Shown here piece after piece: positions 55,324 through 64,000 of a DNA stretch of 64,000 bases. The position numbers were made by a program, and so were the translations under genes. This stretch comes from Photobacterium toruni (GTDB taxonomy: Bacteria > Pseudomonadota > Gammaproteobacteria > Enterobacterales > Vibrionaceae). How positions within the stretch are numbered: position 1 is the stretch's first letter; every line of letters starts with the position of its first letter. The stretch is taken from the NCBI RefSeq assembly GCF_024529955.1, contig NZ_AP024855.1:930001-994000 (forward strand). Direction: 5' to 3'. The notes beneath the pieces were generated by a model. It was not told the origin of the DNA. It saw only the letters and a program-made list of their open reading frames with translations, and ran no database searches.

Positions 55324-55690
55324 TATATTCATCCTGAAGAAGACATTATTGAGAGTGGTGTTTCTAAGCACTCATAATGAGGGTGAATATTCCATTATTT
55401 ATTGTTATTAACAAGAGAATTAATATGATGATTACGGTGTTTTGTGAGCTTAGTAGGATCTTAATCGTGAACGGCTAATGAAGTCGCATTTAAAGAGAGT
55501 ATGACAAACCATCAATGTTTTTCTTGCTGTCAAAGTACGTGAGATAACAATATTACGTGTTTGTATTACGCATTATAATTTGATGCATCATGATGAATAT
55601 TTTCAACTAACGATAAGATCAATTACACTCAATAATGTAACTTTTCACTGCTTGCGCGATATGCTGAAAAAATTAAAATAGTGGTTTTTT
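55324..55690. other. Intergenic region between pepT and DUF2256 gene
   Basis: A 367-base divergent gap that must hold promoters for pepT and for the small plus-strand gene. No open reading frame, RNA gene or repeat was recognised. Confidence 0.5.
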
Positions 55691-55822
55691 ATGAAGAAAT
55701 CAGCGTTACCACAAAAAATTTGTGTCGTGTGCGGACGTCCTTTTTCATGGCGAAAAAAATGGCAACGATGCTGGAATGACGTTAAATATTGCTCTGAGCG
55801 TTGTCGCAGACAGCGACACTAA
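55691..55822 (+). CDS. DUF2256 family zinc-ribbon-like miniprotein
   Basis: A 43-residue protein ([20 protein letters not shown], with [10 protein letters not shown] near the end). Four cysteines (11, 14, 34, 38) and the RKKW motif are the DUF2256 hallmark and suggest one bound zinc. The family is common in marine Gammaproteobacteria, often next to cryptochrome/photolyase genes. Function unknown. Its stop codon overlaps the convergent DUF393 stop by 4 bases. Confidence 0.82.
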   Translation: MKKSALPQKICVVCGRPFSWRKKWQRCWNDVKYCSERCRRQRH

Positions 55823-56217
55823 TCTATCTTACAATTTTTGCAGCGTGATTTTCCGGTAAATAAATAAGAAATTTTGTAGCGATTACGGGCAAAAAACAGA
55901 TAACATTTATCGGCAAAAAAACGAATGATAGGCCAGCGTAATAATGCTAACCATTTTTTCTTTCCTATTGATTTCCAAGCAAGATAAGTAACATCTAGCC
56001 CAAGTAATAATTGTGGTGATTGTTGAGGATCAGGAAAATATAACCCATGTAATATTGTTGATGCGTCAGTAATATTTATATAGGGAAAACGTTGATTAAA
56101 ATCAGCGGCAAGAATATCTTCAAATGAAAGTTGTTGATGATTATTGTGTGTTTGTAGTTGGCGCATTTCGGCAATACAAAGTGGACAACTGCTGTCATAG
56201 AATATGATTAATTTCAT
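55819..56217 (-). CDS. DUF393 (DCC family) thiol-disulfide oxidoreductase-like protein
   Basis: A 132-residue protein starting [19 protein letters not shown], with the DxxCPLC motif that names the DCC family. The rest is basic with an aromatic helix ([20 protein letters not shown]), and it ends with a CKNC pair. It probably has a thioredoxin-like fold. AGGAGGAT precedes the ATG. Convergent with the DUF2256 gene. Confidence 0.85.
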   Translation of the reverse strand: MKLIIFYDSSCPLCIAEMRQLQTHNNHQQLSFEDILAADFNQRFPYINITDASTILHGLYFPDPQQSPQLLLGLDVTYLAWKSIGKKKWLALLRWPIIRFFADKCYLFFARNRYKISYLFTGKSRCKNCKID

Positions 56218-56385
56218 AAGATCCTCCTAATATCTATTAATAATAGCGACTAATCAGTATTCTTTTGCTGATTTTATCATTTAAGGTTACATCGACTGTA
56301 AAACCTAGGATAATAACGGCAATCTATCGTTAATTTTCTATTATGATGATTAACGAGAAAAATTTAAACAGCTAGGATATTGATT

Positions 56386-56982
56386 ATGCGCGCTTTCGTA
56401 TTACGAGCCCGTTCTGCTCCAACAGACAGTAAGATGTTATTAGCATCCGTTGGACAAGATGCTCACACTGAGATTTTGGCTCACGTTTTAATGAATGCTA
56501 TTTTTGTAGCGCAATCACATCGTGAAGATATTATGGTGCATTTAGTTCTTGAAAGTACTCAAGACTTTTCTCGCACGATCAGTTTCAATTCAAATGAGAT
56601 CACTAATTTATCTGGATTTCATGAGCAAGCTTGGTTGGATAAAATAGCGCATGCGTTAGATAAATCCATTGGTATGAATAAAGAACAATTGCGTAATGTC
56701 GAACCTGGTATTTGTGTTCGCACTATCAGCTTTGAGAAGTTAGTTGGTGAACTTGCAGAAGATTATCAATTATACATGCTTGATAAAAAGGGTGACTTTG
56801 TTCGAGATATCGAACTTGCCGCAAATCCTTGTTTTTTACTGACCGATCATATGCCAATGCCGAAAAAAAGCTTTAATAGCTTAAAACGTTTAGGTGCAGA
56901 AAAAATTAGCTTAGGGCCAAAAATGTTATTCGCTTCGCAATGTATCGTATTAATACATAATGAGTTGGATCTAACGCTATAA
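56386..56982 (+). CDS. trmY: TrmY-family (SPOUT) pseudouridine methyltransferase
   Basis: A 198-residue SPOUT methyltransferase (MRAFVLRARSAPTDSKMLL). The C-terminal knot region is visible as CFLLTDHMPMP and LGPKMLFASQCIVLIHNEL. In archaea TrmY makes 1-methylpseudouridine at tRNA position 54, a residue that is ribothymidine in bacteria, so the bacterial substrate is unclear. The ATG at 56386 has AGGA upstream; an in-frame TTG two codons earlier is less likely. It is monocistronic with its own terminator. Confidence 0.87.
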   Translation: MRAFVLRARSAPTDSKMLLASVGQDAHTEILAHVLMNAIFVAQSHREDIMVHLVLESTQDFSRTISFNSNEITNLSGFHEQAWLDKIAHALDKSIGMNKEQLRNVEPGICVRTISFEKLVGELAEDYQLYMLDKKGDFVRDIELAANPCFLLTDHMPMPKKSFNSLKRLGAEKISLGPKMLFASQCIVLIHNELDLTL

Positions 56983-57367
56983 TTTTTATTGTTATTAGTT
57001 GGTAATAAATAAAAGCCGTTAAATGACTGTTGATGTTTCAACAGATTATTTGGCGGCTTTTTTTATTGCACTAAAAGTGAATAATTATGCGCATGGTTGG
57101 TTTTATATGATTTTTTATGTGATCTTGGTTGCAATAATGTAACTATAAGTAGATAATATCGCAAAATGGCATATAATCGTTTGCCATTTTTTTATAGCCA
57201 ATAATGTTCGTTTTATTTATATGAAAATTAAGATACTAAATATGGAGCAAGATTAAGCTTGAGCTTGTAGATGTTCAGTGTATTTTCAGTATTAAATACC
57301 AACGGTATTTCAAATCAAATAACAATTATTACCGTTAGCCTATATGGCCCCTTTATTAGGAAATAAT
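56983..57367. other. Intergenic region between trmY and the peptide transporter gene
   Basis: A 385-base gap with the trmY terminator at its start and the promoter region of the POT transporter after it. The remainder is AT-rich with no recognised RNA gene or frame. Confidence 0.5.
57011..57065 (+). terminator. Terminator of trmY
   Basis: AAAGCCG pairs with CGGCTTT; an inner stem CTGTTGA/TCAACAG supports it. A T-run follows. Confidence 0.85.
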
Positions 57368-58828
57368 ATGCAATTATCCTCTCAGCCTAAAGGGCTTTTT
57401 CACCTCATAGCAATACAGATGTGGGAATTCTTTAGTTATTACGGCATGCGGTCGTTATTAATTCTCTTTTTAACGCAAAAACTTTTAATGTCTGATGACC
57501 ATGCCTATGCTCTTTATGGTGCTTATACGTCATTAGTTTATGTGACCCCTATTCTTGGTGGTTACTTAGCTGACCGCTATTTAGGTAATTATTGGTCAGT
57601 GATTATTGGTGGTTCACTAATGGTTGCTGGGCATGCTGTATTGAGTATTCCTAGTCACGACAACACGATACTTTATGCGGCATTAGCATTGATTATTTGT
57701 GGTTATGGTTTTTTTAAAACTAACTCAAGCTGTTTATTGGGTGAGTTATATAAAGACCATGAAGAAGCACGTGAATCTGGTTTTTCTATTTCCTATATTG
57801 GCGGTAATGTTGGTTCAGCATTAGCTCCGATATTCTGTGGTTACGCTGCGAGTCGTTGGGGCTGGAACGTAGGTTTTGCACTTGCAGGTATCGGTATGCT
57901 AATCGGTTTAATTATCTTTAGTACTGGTCGTAAACACTTTGCGCATGTTCAAAAAGTAAATTTACCAGCACTTCGTCAAAAGACTGCAGGTTTTAGTCAC
58001 TGGCAACTGATCATTTTGGGTGTGATCGTCTGTGCCGTTGGCTTAGTGTTTGTATTACAAGATTTGCTCGCTGGTTATATTCTTGCTGTTATCTTAGCTT
58101 TCTCTGCATTACAGATGTTTCGTTTATACCGTAAGAGTAATACAGAAGATCGTAAGAAATTAAATGCAATAATTTACTTTATGCTATTTGGTATGGTGTT
58201 TTGGGCATTTGATCAACAAGGTGGTAGCTCTATTAGCTTGTTTATTGAACGTAATATTGATACCGATATCTTTGGCTATCATATTCCTACCGCATTTTTC
58301 CAATCAGTAAACCCTGTTGCAGTTATTGTTGGTGGTATTGCTGTCGCTTGGTTATGGAAAGTGTTGGCATCGCGTCAAATATCTGTACGTACGTTAACTA
58401 AGCTGAATATGGGTTTATTCCTGCTTACTGCTGGTTTTAGTTTAATTGCTTTATCGTCTAAATTAGCGATGGCTAGCGGTCATACAACATTCCTATGGTT
58501 GTTTATTGGTTTATTCTTAATTGGTATTGCCGAGCTATTTATTGATCCCGTAGCGCTATCTGCAATCACACGTATGAACCCTCAAGGTGCAACGGGTACC
58601 GTCGCGGGTATTTATATGCTAATGGGGGGCTCAGTTGCTAACTACTTAGCCGCTAATATTGCCGAATTAACATCAACAGGTACGCAAGCAACTAATGCTG
58701 CTGATTTGATTGCATCTGCTGCTCAGTATCACCATGTGTTCCAATCGATCTTTATTGTAACCGTTGTGGTCTTTGTGTTGGGTTTACTCGTAAATTTCAA
58801 AACGCGTAATGAACCTGAATACGAATAA
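57368..58828 (+). CDS. Proton-dependent oligopeptide transporter (POT family, DtpD-like)
   Basis: A 486-residue symporter of di- and tripeptides with about fourteen membrane segments. IQMWEFFSYYGMRSLLILFL near the start, GGYLADRYLG and CGYGFFKTNSSCLLGELY are typical; the ExxER motif reads in the YbgH (DtpD)/YjdL form, in which the Arg is replaced (WEFF). FWAFDQQGGSSISLFIERNI is another subfamily marker. The ATG at 57368 has AGGAAA six bases upstream; an earlier in-frame ATG at 57344 is less likely. Confidence 0.9.
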   Translation: MQLSSQPKGLFHLIAIQMWEFFSYYGMRSLLILFLTQKLLMSDDHAYALYGAYTSLVYVTPILGGYLADRYLGNYWSVIIGGSLMVAGHAVLSIPSHDNTILYAALALIICGYGFFKTNSSCLLGELYKDHEEARESGFSISYIGGNVGSALAPIFCGYAASRWGWNVGFALAGIGMLIGLIIFSTGRKHFAHVQKVNLPALRQKTAGFSHWQLIILGVIVCAVGLVFVLQDLLAGYILAVILAFSALQMFRLYRKSNTEDRKKLNAIIYFMLFGMVFWAFDQQGGSSISLFIERNIDTDIFGYHIPTAFFQSVNPVAVIVGGIAVAWLWKVLASRQISVRTLTKLNMGLFLLTAGFSLIALSSKLAMASGHTTFLWLFIGLFLIGIAELFIDPVALSAITRMNPQGATGTVAGIYMLMGGSVANYLAANIAELTSTGTQATNAADLIASAAQYHHVFQSIFIVTVVVFVLGLLVNFKTRNEPEYE

Positions 58829-58841
58829 GGTCTATTGTTAG

Positions 58842-58893
58842 AAAAGGTCGGTAATGTAAGCTATTTTTAGCTGGCATTATCGGCCTTTTTTTT
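58842..58893 (+). terminator. Terminator of the peptide transporter gene
   Basis: An interrupted hairpin (AAAGG, AATG, AGCT arms against AGCT, CATT, CCTTT) ends in a run of eight T. Confidence 0.8.
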
Positions 58894-58921
58894 AGATAGT
58901 TCATAGTAAAGGATCATGTAA

Positions 58922-60241
58922 ATGAATGATAAAAAGCAATATGCGAAAGTTCCTAGTAGTCGTTTATCTCGCTTAGCTAAATTAGGATCATTAGCCACGA
59001 AGGTTGCATCCGGCATGGTCGCTGAAGGAGCAAAGCAATTAGCCACAGGGCACCGACCTAAAGTGAGCGATTTAATATTAACGCCAACAAATATTAAACG
59101 TGTTGCTGATCAACTGGCTGATTTACGCGGTGCGGCAATGAAGGTTGGACAATTACTCTCAATGGATAGTGGGGATATATTACCGCCTCAATTAACAGAG
59201 TTGCTGTCTCGCTTGCAAGCAAATGCAAAGCCAATGCCGATTAGTCAGCTTAACCATTCGCTGGAACAACAATGGGGGAGTGATTGGCAACAGCAATTTA
59301 GTCAGTTTTCCTTTTATCCCATTGCTGCTGCATCTATTGGGCAAGTGCATAAGGCCACAACACAAGACGGACGTCTACTCGCTCTAAAAATTCAATATCC
59401 TGGGATTAATAAAAGTATTGATAGTGATGTTAATAATGTCGCTACGTTATTAAATATTAGTGGTTTAGTTCCAAAACAAGTCGATGTGTCTGAATTATTG
59501 AGTGAAGCAAAAAAGCAACTGCATGCAGAGGCTGATTATTTACTTGAAGCGCAATATGTAAAAAAATATCAGCAATTATTAGCGACGGATAGCCGTTATG
59601 TACTACCAAATATTGCAGAGGATTTGACTACTGAACATATTCTTGCAATGACATTTGTTGGTGGGGTTGATGTTGATCAATTAGTCGATCAACCTCAAAC
59701 TGTGCGTAATCATGTTATTGAGTTAGCTTTTAGCTTATTGTTTCGAGAAATCTTTGAATTTAGGCTTGTACAGACAGATCCTAATTTTGCTAATTACCGT
59801 TACGATATTGAGGCTAAAAAATTAGTGTTACTTGATTTTGGCGCCACTCGGGAATATTCCGAAGTGATTGCAGAAGGTTATCGGCAATTAATGGCGGGAG
59901 CAATTGTTGATGATCAATCTCAAATGCTGGCCGCATTAAAACAGATTGGATTTTTCTCTCAGCCAATTGAACCGCAAGCACAACAAGCGTTATTAGCACT
60001 GTGTGTACAAGCTTGTGAGCCATTGAAATATCAAGGTGAGTACGATTTTGGCCAATCAACTATGGTACGTCGAATTCGTGATGCAGGCAGTCAATTAAGC
60101 ATGAAACAAGGTTACTGGCATACACCGCCTGTTGATGCTATTTTTTTGCACCGTAAATTAGGAGGGTTGTATTTGTTAGCGGCAAAATTAAAAGCACGTG
60201 TAAATGTCCATAAAATATTTTTATCTTATGTAACTGAATAA
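58922..60241 (+). CDS. ABC1/UbiB-like (AarF) atypical kinase
   Basis: The 439-residue protein belongs to the ABC1/COQ8 family. The KxGQ motif (AAMKVGQLLSMD), the Ala-rich loop (AAASIGQVHKA), the Lys in ALKIQYPG and DFG (VLLDFGATRE) are present. Canonical UbiB is about 545 residues with C-terminal membrane spans; this one is shorter and lacks them, so it may be a paralogue with a role in lipid or quinone metabolism. GTAAATG context shows weak ribosome-binding (AAGGATC seven bases upstream). Confidence 0.85.
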   Translation: MNDKKQYAKVPSSRLSRLAKLGSLATKVASGMVAEGAKQLATGHRPKVSDLILTPTNIKRVADQLADLRGAAMKVGQLLSMDSGDILPPQLTELLSRLQANAKPMPISQLNHSLEQQWGSDWQQQFSQFSFYPIAAASIGQVHKATTQDGRLLALKIQYPGINKSIDSDVNNVATLLNISGLVPKQVDVSELLSEAKKQLHAEADYLLEAQYVKKYQQLLATDSRYVLPNIAEDLTTEHILAMTFVGGVDVDQLVDQPQTVRNHVIELAFSLLFREIFEFRLVQTDPNFANYRYDIEAKKLVLLDFGATREYSEVIAEGYRQLMAGAIVDDQSQMLAALKQIGFFSQPIEPQAQQALLALCVQACEPLKYQGEYDFGQSTMVRRIRDAGSQLSMKQGYWHTPPVDAIFLHRKLGGLYLLAAKLKARVNVHKIFLSYVTE

Positions 60242-60394
60242 TTATATAGATAGACGTAATTATGATGAGTCAAGCGATCCATATTTAGAATATCAGTTAT
60301 TATTTTGAGTAATTTATACTTTTCTCAACAATGACTATACTTGTCGCTCCTTATTAATTTGTATGACAAATGCCCAAAGAAAAGTAAAAATGTT

Positions 60395-61390
60395 ATGACT
60401 GGTAAACACATCTCTTATGCAGTACAAAATATCGAAGGATTTTCTTTTGATGCAACCGATATATCGAAAATAGCTTTAGTTACCGAAGGTGGTGGTCAAC
60501 GCGGTATTTTTACCGCAGGCGTATTAGATGCTTTTTTAGAAGCTGATTTTAATCCATTTTCGTTGATGGTGGGCACATCAGCGGGATCTCTTAATTTAGC
60601 GTCGTATATTTGTGGTCAATATAAGCATGCTTATAAAGTTATTACACAAGCGACGACAGATCATCATTTTTTTGATGTTTATCGCTTTATCTTTGGTCGA
60701 GAAGGGTTAGATCTTGACTGGTTAATGAAACAAACACGCACCAACCTAGAACTTGATTGGCAGCAAGGACGTGAAAATATGCGCTCACGTACAGTGCTAG
60801 CATCAGCAAGTGGTGTGACAAGCCATCAAGCGACGTATTTTAATTTAAACAGCGATAATTGGTCTTTGGCATTAAAAGCTTCTTGCGCTGTGCCCGTTTT
60901 AAATAAACAGCCGATATTTTCTCAAAATGAGTTTTGGGTTGATGGTGGTTTATGTGCGCCTATTCCAGTACAAGAAGCTTATGAACGCGGTTATCGTCAT
61001 ATTGTTGTCGTACGCACGGTACCAATAGATACCTCATTTGATCATTGTTGGATGACAAATATTCGTCGTGCTTTAGGGCATTCTAAAGCGGCAGGTATGA
61101 TTGAAATGTTGTTAGAGCACGAAGATAATTACCGTAAAACTCAAGAGTTTTTAAGTAATCCGCCCGATGACGTGACTATTTTTGAAATTTATCCGCAAAA
61201 AACGTTGAGTTCAAAAATGATCGGTAGTGATTTAGCATCACTTGAGATGGATTATCATTTGGGGTATCAATCGGGTAAATATTTTTTAAATACTGTTGGT
61301 CGTCATATTAATATCAATATTAAAGAAAAACCTTCTAAAATAAAAGATAACAATGAAGAAGAACCTGTTGATTTAATGAAATATGCTTAA
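60395..61390 (+). CDS. Patatin-like phospholipase
   Basis: A 331-residue cytoplasmic lipid acyl hydrolase of the YjjU type. The oxyanion motif GGGQRG, the nucleophile Ser in GTSAG and the Asp in the DGG motif (FWVDGGLCAPIP) are all visible. The first good ATG in frame is at 60395; the upstream extension starts with TTG and is not supported. It is followed 70 bases later by a lysophospholipase gene, so the two could remove successive acyl chains. Confidence 0.9.
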   Translation: MTGKHISYAVQNIEGFSFDATDISKIALVTEGGGQRGIFTAGVLDAFLEADFNPFSLMVGTSAGSLNLASYICGQYKHAYKVITQATTDHHFFDVYRFIFGREGLDLDWLMKQTRTNLELDWQQGRENMRSRTVLASASGVTSHQATYFNLNSDNWSLALKASCAVPVLNKQPIFSQNEFWVDGGLCAPIPVQEAYERGYRHIVVVRTVPIDTSFDHCWMTNIRRALGHSKAAGMIEMLLEHEDNYRKTQEFLSNPPDDVTIFEIYPQKTLSSKMIGSDLASLEMDYHLGYQSGKYFLNTVGRHININIKEKPSKIKDNNEEEPVDLMKYA

Positions 61391-61460
61391 TGTTAAAATT
61401 TGAAGCGTGTCATTTCAAGGTGACATATTTGAGGTTTTTTTACTAAGAAGTTGCGAATAA

Positions 61461-62438
61461 ATGAGCCAGAAAAATGTTGAGTTTTCAACCAAGGAGTCGG
61501 TGTTTATACAGTTAATGGAAAATGATGTTCACAGTATGTGGTTGCAGCGAAAACAAAATGCATTTAGTGGTAAAGATGGTGTGCAGATCCAATGGATCAG
61601 TGTAACTAATCCGATAAATACGCGCTGTATTGTGATTGTGAATGGGCGTAATGAAAGTTTTTGGAAGTATCAAGAAATTTTCTTTGAATTCTCGCGACAG
61701 GGTTATGATGTTTATGCGTATGATCATCGAGGCCAAGGTGCTTCTGGTCGATTAACAACGGATCACGAACTTGGTCATGTGCATAGTTTTGATGATTATG
61801 TTGATGACTTACACACATTTATTACTAACATTGTTGATAAAGAAAGAGTATATCAGCATCGTTTTTTATTGGCTCATTCAATGGGTGGGGCAATCAGCAC
61901 TCTTTACTTAGAAAAATATAATAGTCAATTTGATGCCGTCGTCTTAAATGCCCCTATGTTTGGTATTCATATGCCAGTGCCGCTAAAATTAATTGCGTCA
62001 TCCATTGCTAAGCTTATGGAGCACTATCAACATGAGCCATCATATGTGCTTGGGCAAAGGTGTTATCATGAAGAGCCTTTTGAAAATAACACGGTCTGTC
62101 AAAGTAAATTACGTTATGTTTGGGCTAAAAATTTATATCAACTCCATCCAGAGCTGCGTATCGGTGGCCCAAGTCCGCGCTGGTTATGGCAAGCAATTGA
62201 AGCGGCCAATCATTGCATTCGTGATGTTGAAAAAATAACCATTCCAGTACTTCTTTTACAAGCGGGTAGTGACACTATTGTTGATAATAATAGCCATCTT
62301 CGATTTTGTGGGCAGAACGAAAATTGTCATATGAAAATTATCCGTAATGCGCGGCATGAAATTTTGATGGAAAAAGATGTTATTCGAAATCAGGCATTGT
62401 GTGAAACACTGGCTTTCTTTAATCAATTTATAGTGTAA
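61461..62438 (+). CDS. pldB: Alpha/beta hydrolase, lysophospholipase L2 (PldB)-like
   Basis: A 325-residue serine hydrolase of the Hydrolase_4/PldB family. YDHRGQGASGR, the nucleophile Ser in AHSMGGAIS, the Asp in QAGSDTIVDN and the His in NARHEILMEKD make the triad. No signal peptide. PldB removes the remaining acyl chain of lysophospholipids at the cytoplasmic side. Its closeness to the patatin gene fits sequential phospholipid deacylation. Confidence 0.87.
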   Translation: MSQKNVEFSTKESVFIQLMENDVHSMWLQRKQNAFSGKDGVQIQWISVTNPINTRCIVIVNGRNESFWKYQEIFFEFSRQGYDVYAYDHRGQGASGRLTTDHELGHVHSFDDYVDDLHTFITNIVDKERVYQHRFLLAHSMGGAISTLYLEKYNSQFDAVVLNAPMFGIHMPVPLKLIASSIAKLMEHYQHEPSYVLGQRCYHEEPFENNTVCQSKLRYVWAKNLYQLHPELRIGGPSPRWLWQAIEAANHCIRDVEKITIPVLLLQAGSDTIVDNNSHLRFCGQNENCHMKIIRNARHEILMEKDVIRNQALCETLAFFNQFIV

Positions 62439-62476
62439 ATCGATTAAAAATCAACAAACATCTACATATTAGAATA

Positions 62477-62519
62477 AACAGCGCGGCGGTATTGAATGCA
62501 ATATCGTCGCGCTGTTTTA
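62477..62519. terminator. Terminator between convergent pldB-like and lipoprotein genes
   Basis: AACAGCGCG pairs with CGCGCTGTT, continued by an inner TATTG/CAATA stem, with TTTTA following on the plus strand. Confidence 0.8.
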
Positions 62520-62559
62520 CGTAAGTTATATGCCTTTATAGGTATACAAATTAGCGTTG

Positions 62560-63408
62560 TTATTGGCAGATAAACCAAGATTTAGCATCAGCTTCTATAA
62601 TGGCTTTTTTATGCCATGGTAGTGGCGTTGAAATTGGTGCAATACGAACATCCCCCTTGATCTTGCGCGTTGCAAGCACTCGAACGCGGCCATCTTTTAC
62701 ACTTTCAATCGTACCTTTGTAAGTTACCCCGTAGGCATCGTTCTTCGACTTTTTATACATACACACAGTTTCACCTACATGAGTCGCAATAAAGGCAGTC
62801 TCCTCCGTCCATGCTTCTTCTGTCGGTGGTGGCGTCGCATCATCAAGGTGATTAATAGCCTTGGTCGTCATTAATGTACGATGTACGGAATAGGGTTGAT
62901 AACCTAATAATGCAGCTCCATCGATCCATGCTGATTGCGGAATATCACGGTTTTCAATAATGCGCATGGTGACGAAAGGACCGCCAGAACAAATATCAGC
63001 CCATAGATCAATAGTAGAAATGCGTGCTGCAAAGAGGGGTTTTTCTTGAACAGTATTAGGATGTTGAACACACCACGTGCCCGTCTCTAAATTAACCATT
63101 GAACCTTTGTTGATCGAACATGTTTGAGCCGCTAATTGGTTGAACTGTTCCATATCTAGTTGTGCTTGTTGGTTGCTATTTGAGCAATAACGGTAACTAT
63201 AAGAAAAAGTCTCTTTAGGATAAAACATCCCTTTATCAACAACAACGCCATTACTACGAGTGCTATCGGCAGCGATGAATTTTTTCGTGACGGTTTTAAA
63301 ACTGTAGTCAGGTGCAGGTTTTGGCGGTGGTGGTGGTGTTGAGCTACAACCCGCAACAACAGCAATAACTGCAGCGAGTGATAGGCGAGTAAAAAGGGTG
63401 TTATACAT
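62560..63408 (-). CDS. Uncharacterised lipoprotein
   Basis: The 282-residue protein has a lipobox (VVAGC) followed by a proline-rich linker (SSTPPPPPKPAPD), suggesting an outer-membrane lipoprotein with a spacer through the envelope. Eight or more cysteines in the mature part (for example YRYCSNS, AQTCSIN, TWCVQHP, ADICSGG) suggest disulfides. The C-terminal part (TYKGTIESVKDGRVRVLATR) resembles a small beta-barrel or SH3-like fold. I do not recognise the family. Confidence 0.6.
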   Translation of the reverse strand: MYNTLFTRLSLAAVIAVVAGCSSTPPPPPKPAPDYSFKTVTKKFIAADSTRSNGVVVDKGMFYPKETFSYSYRYCSNSNQQAQLDMEQFNQLAAQTCSINKGSMVNLETGTWCVQHPNTVQEKPLFAARISTIDLWADICSGGPFVTMRIIENRDIPQSAWIDGAALLGYQPYSVHRTLMTTKAINHLDDATPPPTEEAWTEETAFIATHVGETVCMYKKSKNDAYGVTYKGTIESVKDGRVRVLATRKIKGDVRIAPISTPLPWHKKAIIEADAKSWFICQ

Positions 63409-63681
63409 TCTTGCCCCCAGAGAAAATGTTTTTTCATCGATATGATAAAAAAAACGCTAATAATAAGTAAGTCTATAGGGGACAACAGAAATTGTTAGGA
63501 AGCAAGCCATTATTCTGTAAATTAAAATACGTATTAATAGATTCAATGAGTTAGTGATAACAAATATTTACATACGTCTATTTATATTGACTAATTACGT
63601 ATTTATTCACGGCGCAATGTAATCAGCCCATTAGCGATAAACGTTAATGGGCTGATAAAGATAACCAATTATTTATGAATA

Positions 63682-64000
63682 TTAATCCGCAAAAGTATCG
63701 AGTAATGTTTGTGAAACGATAAAGTAATTAGTCCCTGTTTTCGCTTCAACAAAATCAAGTAAACGGTCGTAGTGACCATTACTATCTGCATTGATCATTT
63801 GTTGTAATGATGTACTCATTGTAATAGGTGATGCAGTTAACCCGATGAACATCGTGCCATGCTCCATTGCATTACCGTAAGGACGGTTTTGACGCAGCAT
63901 TTTAATTTCTTTATCGTCAACGATCACTTTACTTTTATTATTGTGCGCCCAAACAGGCTTCACATCATCATCAAGTTCAATATCATCGAGCTTGGTACGA
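63682..64000 (-). CDS. Dyp-type peroxidase (3' part, runs off the window)
   Basis: The minus-strand frame stays open to the window end and gives the last 105 residues. GRTKLDDIE-type sequence (RTKLDDIELDDDVKPVWAH) contains the proximal haem His (VWAHNN), followed by the catalytic Arg motif IKMLRQNRPYGNA and YDRLLDFVEAKTG. This is the C-terminal half of YfeX-like dye-decolourising peroxidases, cytoplasmic haem enzymes acting on porphyrinogen-type substrates with H2O2. Stop at 63682. The N-terminal half is outside. Confidence 0.88.
   Translation of the reverse strand, partial: RTKLDDIELDDDVKPVWAHNNKSKVIVDDKEIKMLRQNRPYGNAMEHGTMFIGLTASPITMSTSLQQMINADSNGHYDRLLDFVEAKTGTNYFIVSQTLLDTFAD

Overview
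The window reads as chromosome of a low-GC gammaproteobacterium of the Vibrionaceae, most likely Photobacterium. This is an inference from gene content: a phaB-phaA-phasin-phaC operon in the Vibrionaceae order, DUF1496, YfcZ-type, TrmY-family and DUF2256/DUF393 genes, a Bat/MoxR operon and a second-type purA. No rRNA, tRNA, CRISPR array, insertion sequence or phage gene was seen. Coding density is high and most boundaries carry clear intrinsic terminators.

Layout. 1-663: 5' part of sstT (serine/threonine symporter), minus strand. 1074-8305: six-gene minus-strand operon moxR, DUF58, DUF4381, batA, batB/C, batD; the BatB/C protein carries a 12-copy 33-bp tandem repeat and an altered metal-site motif. 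8978-13308: polyhydroxybutyrate operon, divided by intergenic hairpins. 13509-18410: DUF1496 protein, YfcZ-like protein, RecQ-family helicase, PAS-LuxR regulator, outer-membrane phospholipase A. 18576-25357: an old-yellow-enzyme gene with a divergent TetR gene and striking palindromes between them, then an RND efflux pair with its own divergent TetR gene. 25489-30141: YgiW-type OB-fold protein, YidA-type phosphatase and a ProXWV betaine/proline importer. 30368-34588: a two-component system, an orphan sugar-binding protein and an esterase, apparently one operon.

34614-45586 is a very AT-rich surface-polysaccharide locus: a flippase gene broken at a 9-base homopolymer, a glycosyltransferase, a three-part PHPT-like/WecG/PHPT protein, an export lipoprotein, a chain-length protein without kinase, a polymerase, a GT2 enzyme, a cytidylyltransferase-RraA fusion and a KpsF-like isomerase. 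The last three form a compact operon that looks like a sugar-acid activation module and is the best candidate here for undescribed biochemistry.

45846-64000 returns to ordinary chromosome: MATE transporter with divergent LysR, PhoD-like phosphatase, two lipoproteins (a repetitive coiled-coil type and an NlpE-like one), LysR with divergent purA, pepT, DUF2256 overlapping DUF393, TrmY-family methyltransferase, POT peptide transporter, ABC1/UbiB-like kinase, patatin, lysophospholipase, a lipoprotein and the 3' part of a Dyp-type peroxidase.

Working together: the pha operon stores carbon as granules; the Bat operon probably builds a membrane VWA/TPR assembly with a MoxR chaperone; the polysaccharide locus supplies lipid-linked initiation, sugar activation, flipping, polymerisation and export; several phospholipid-acting enzymes (PldA, patatin, PldB-like) are scattered through the window.
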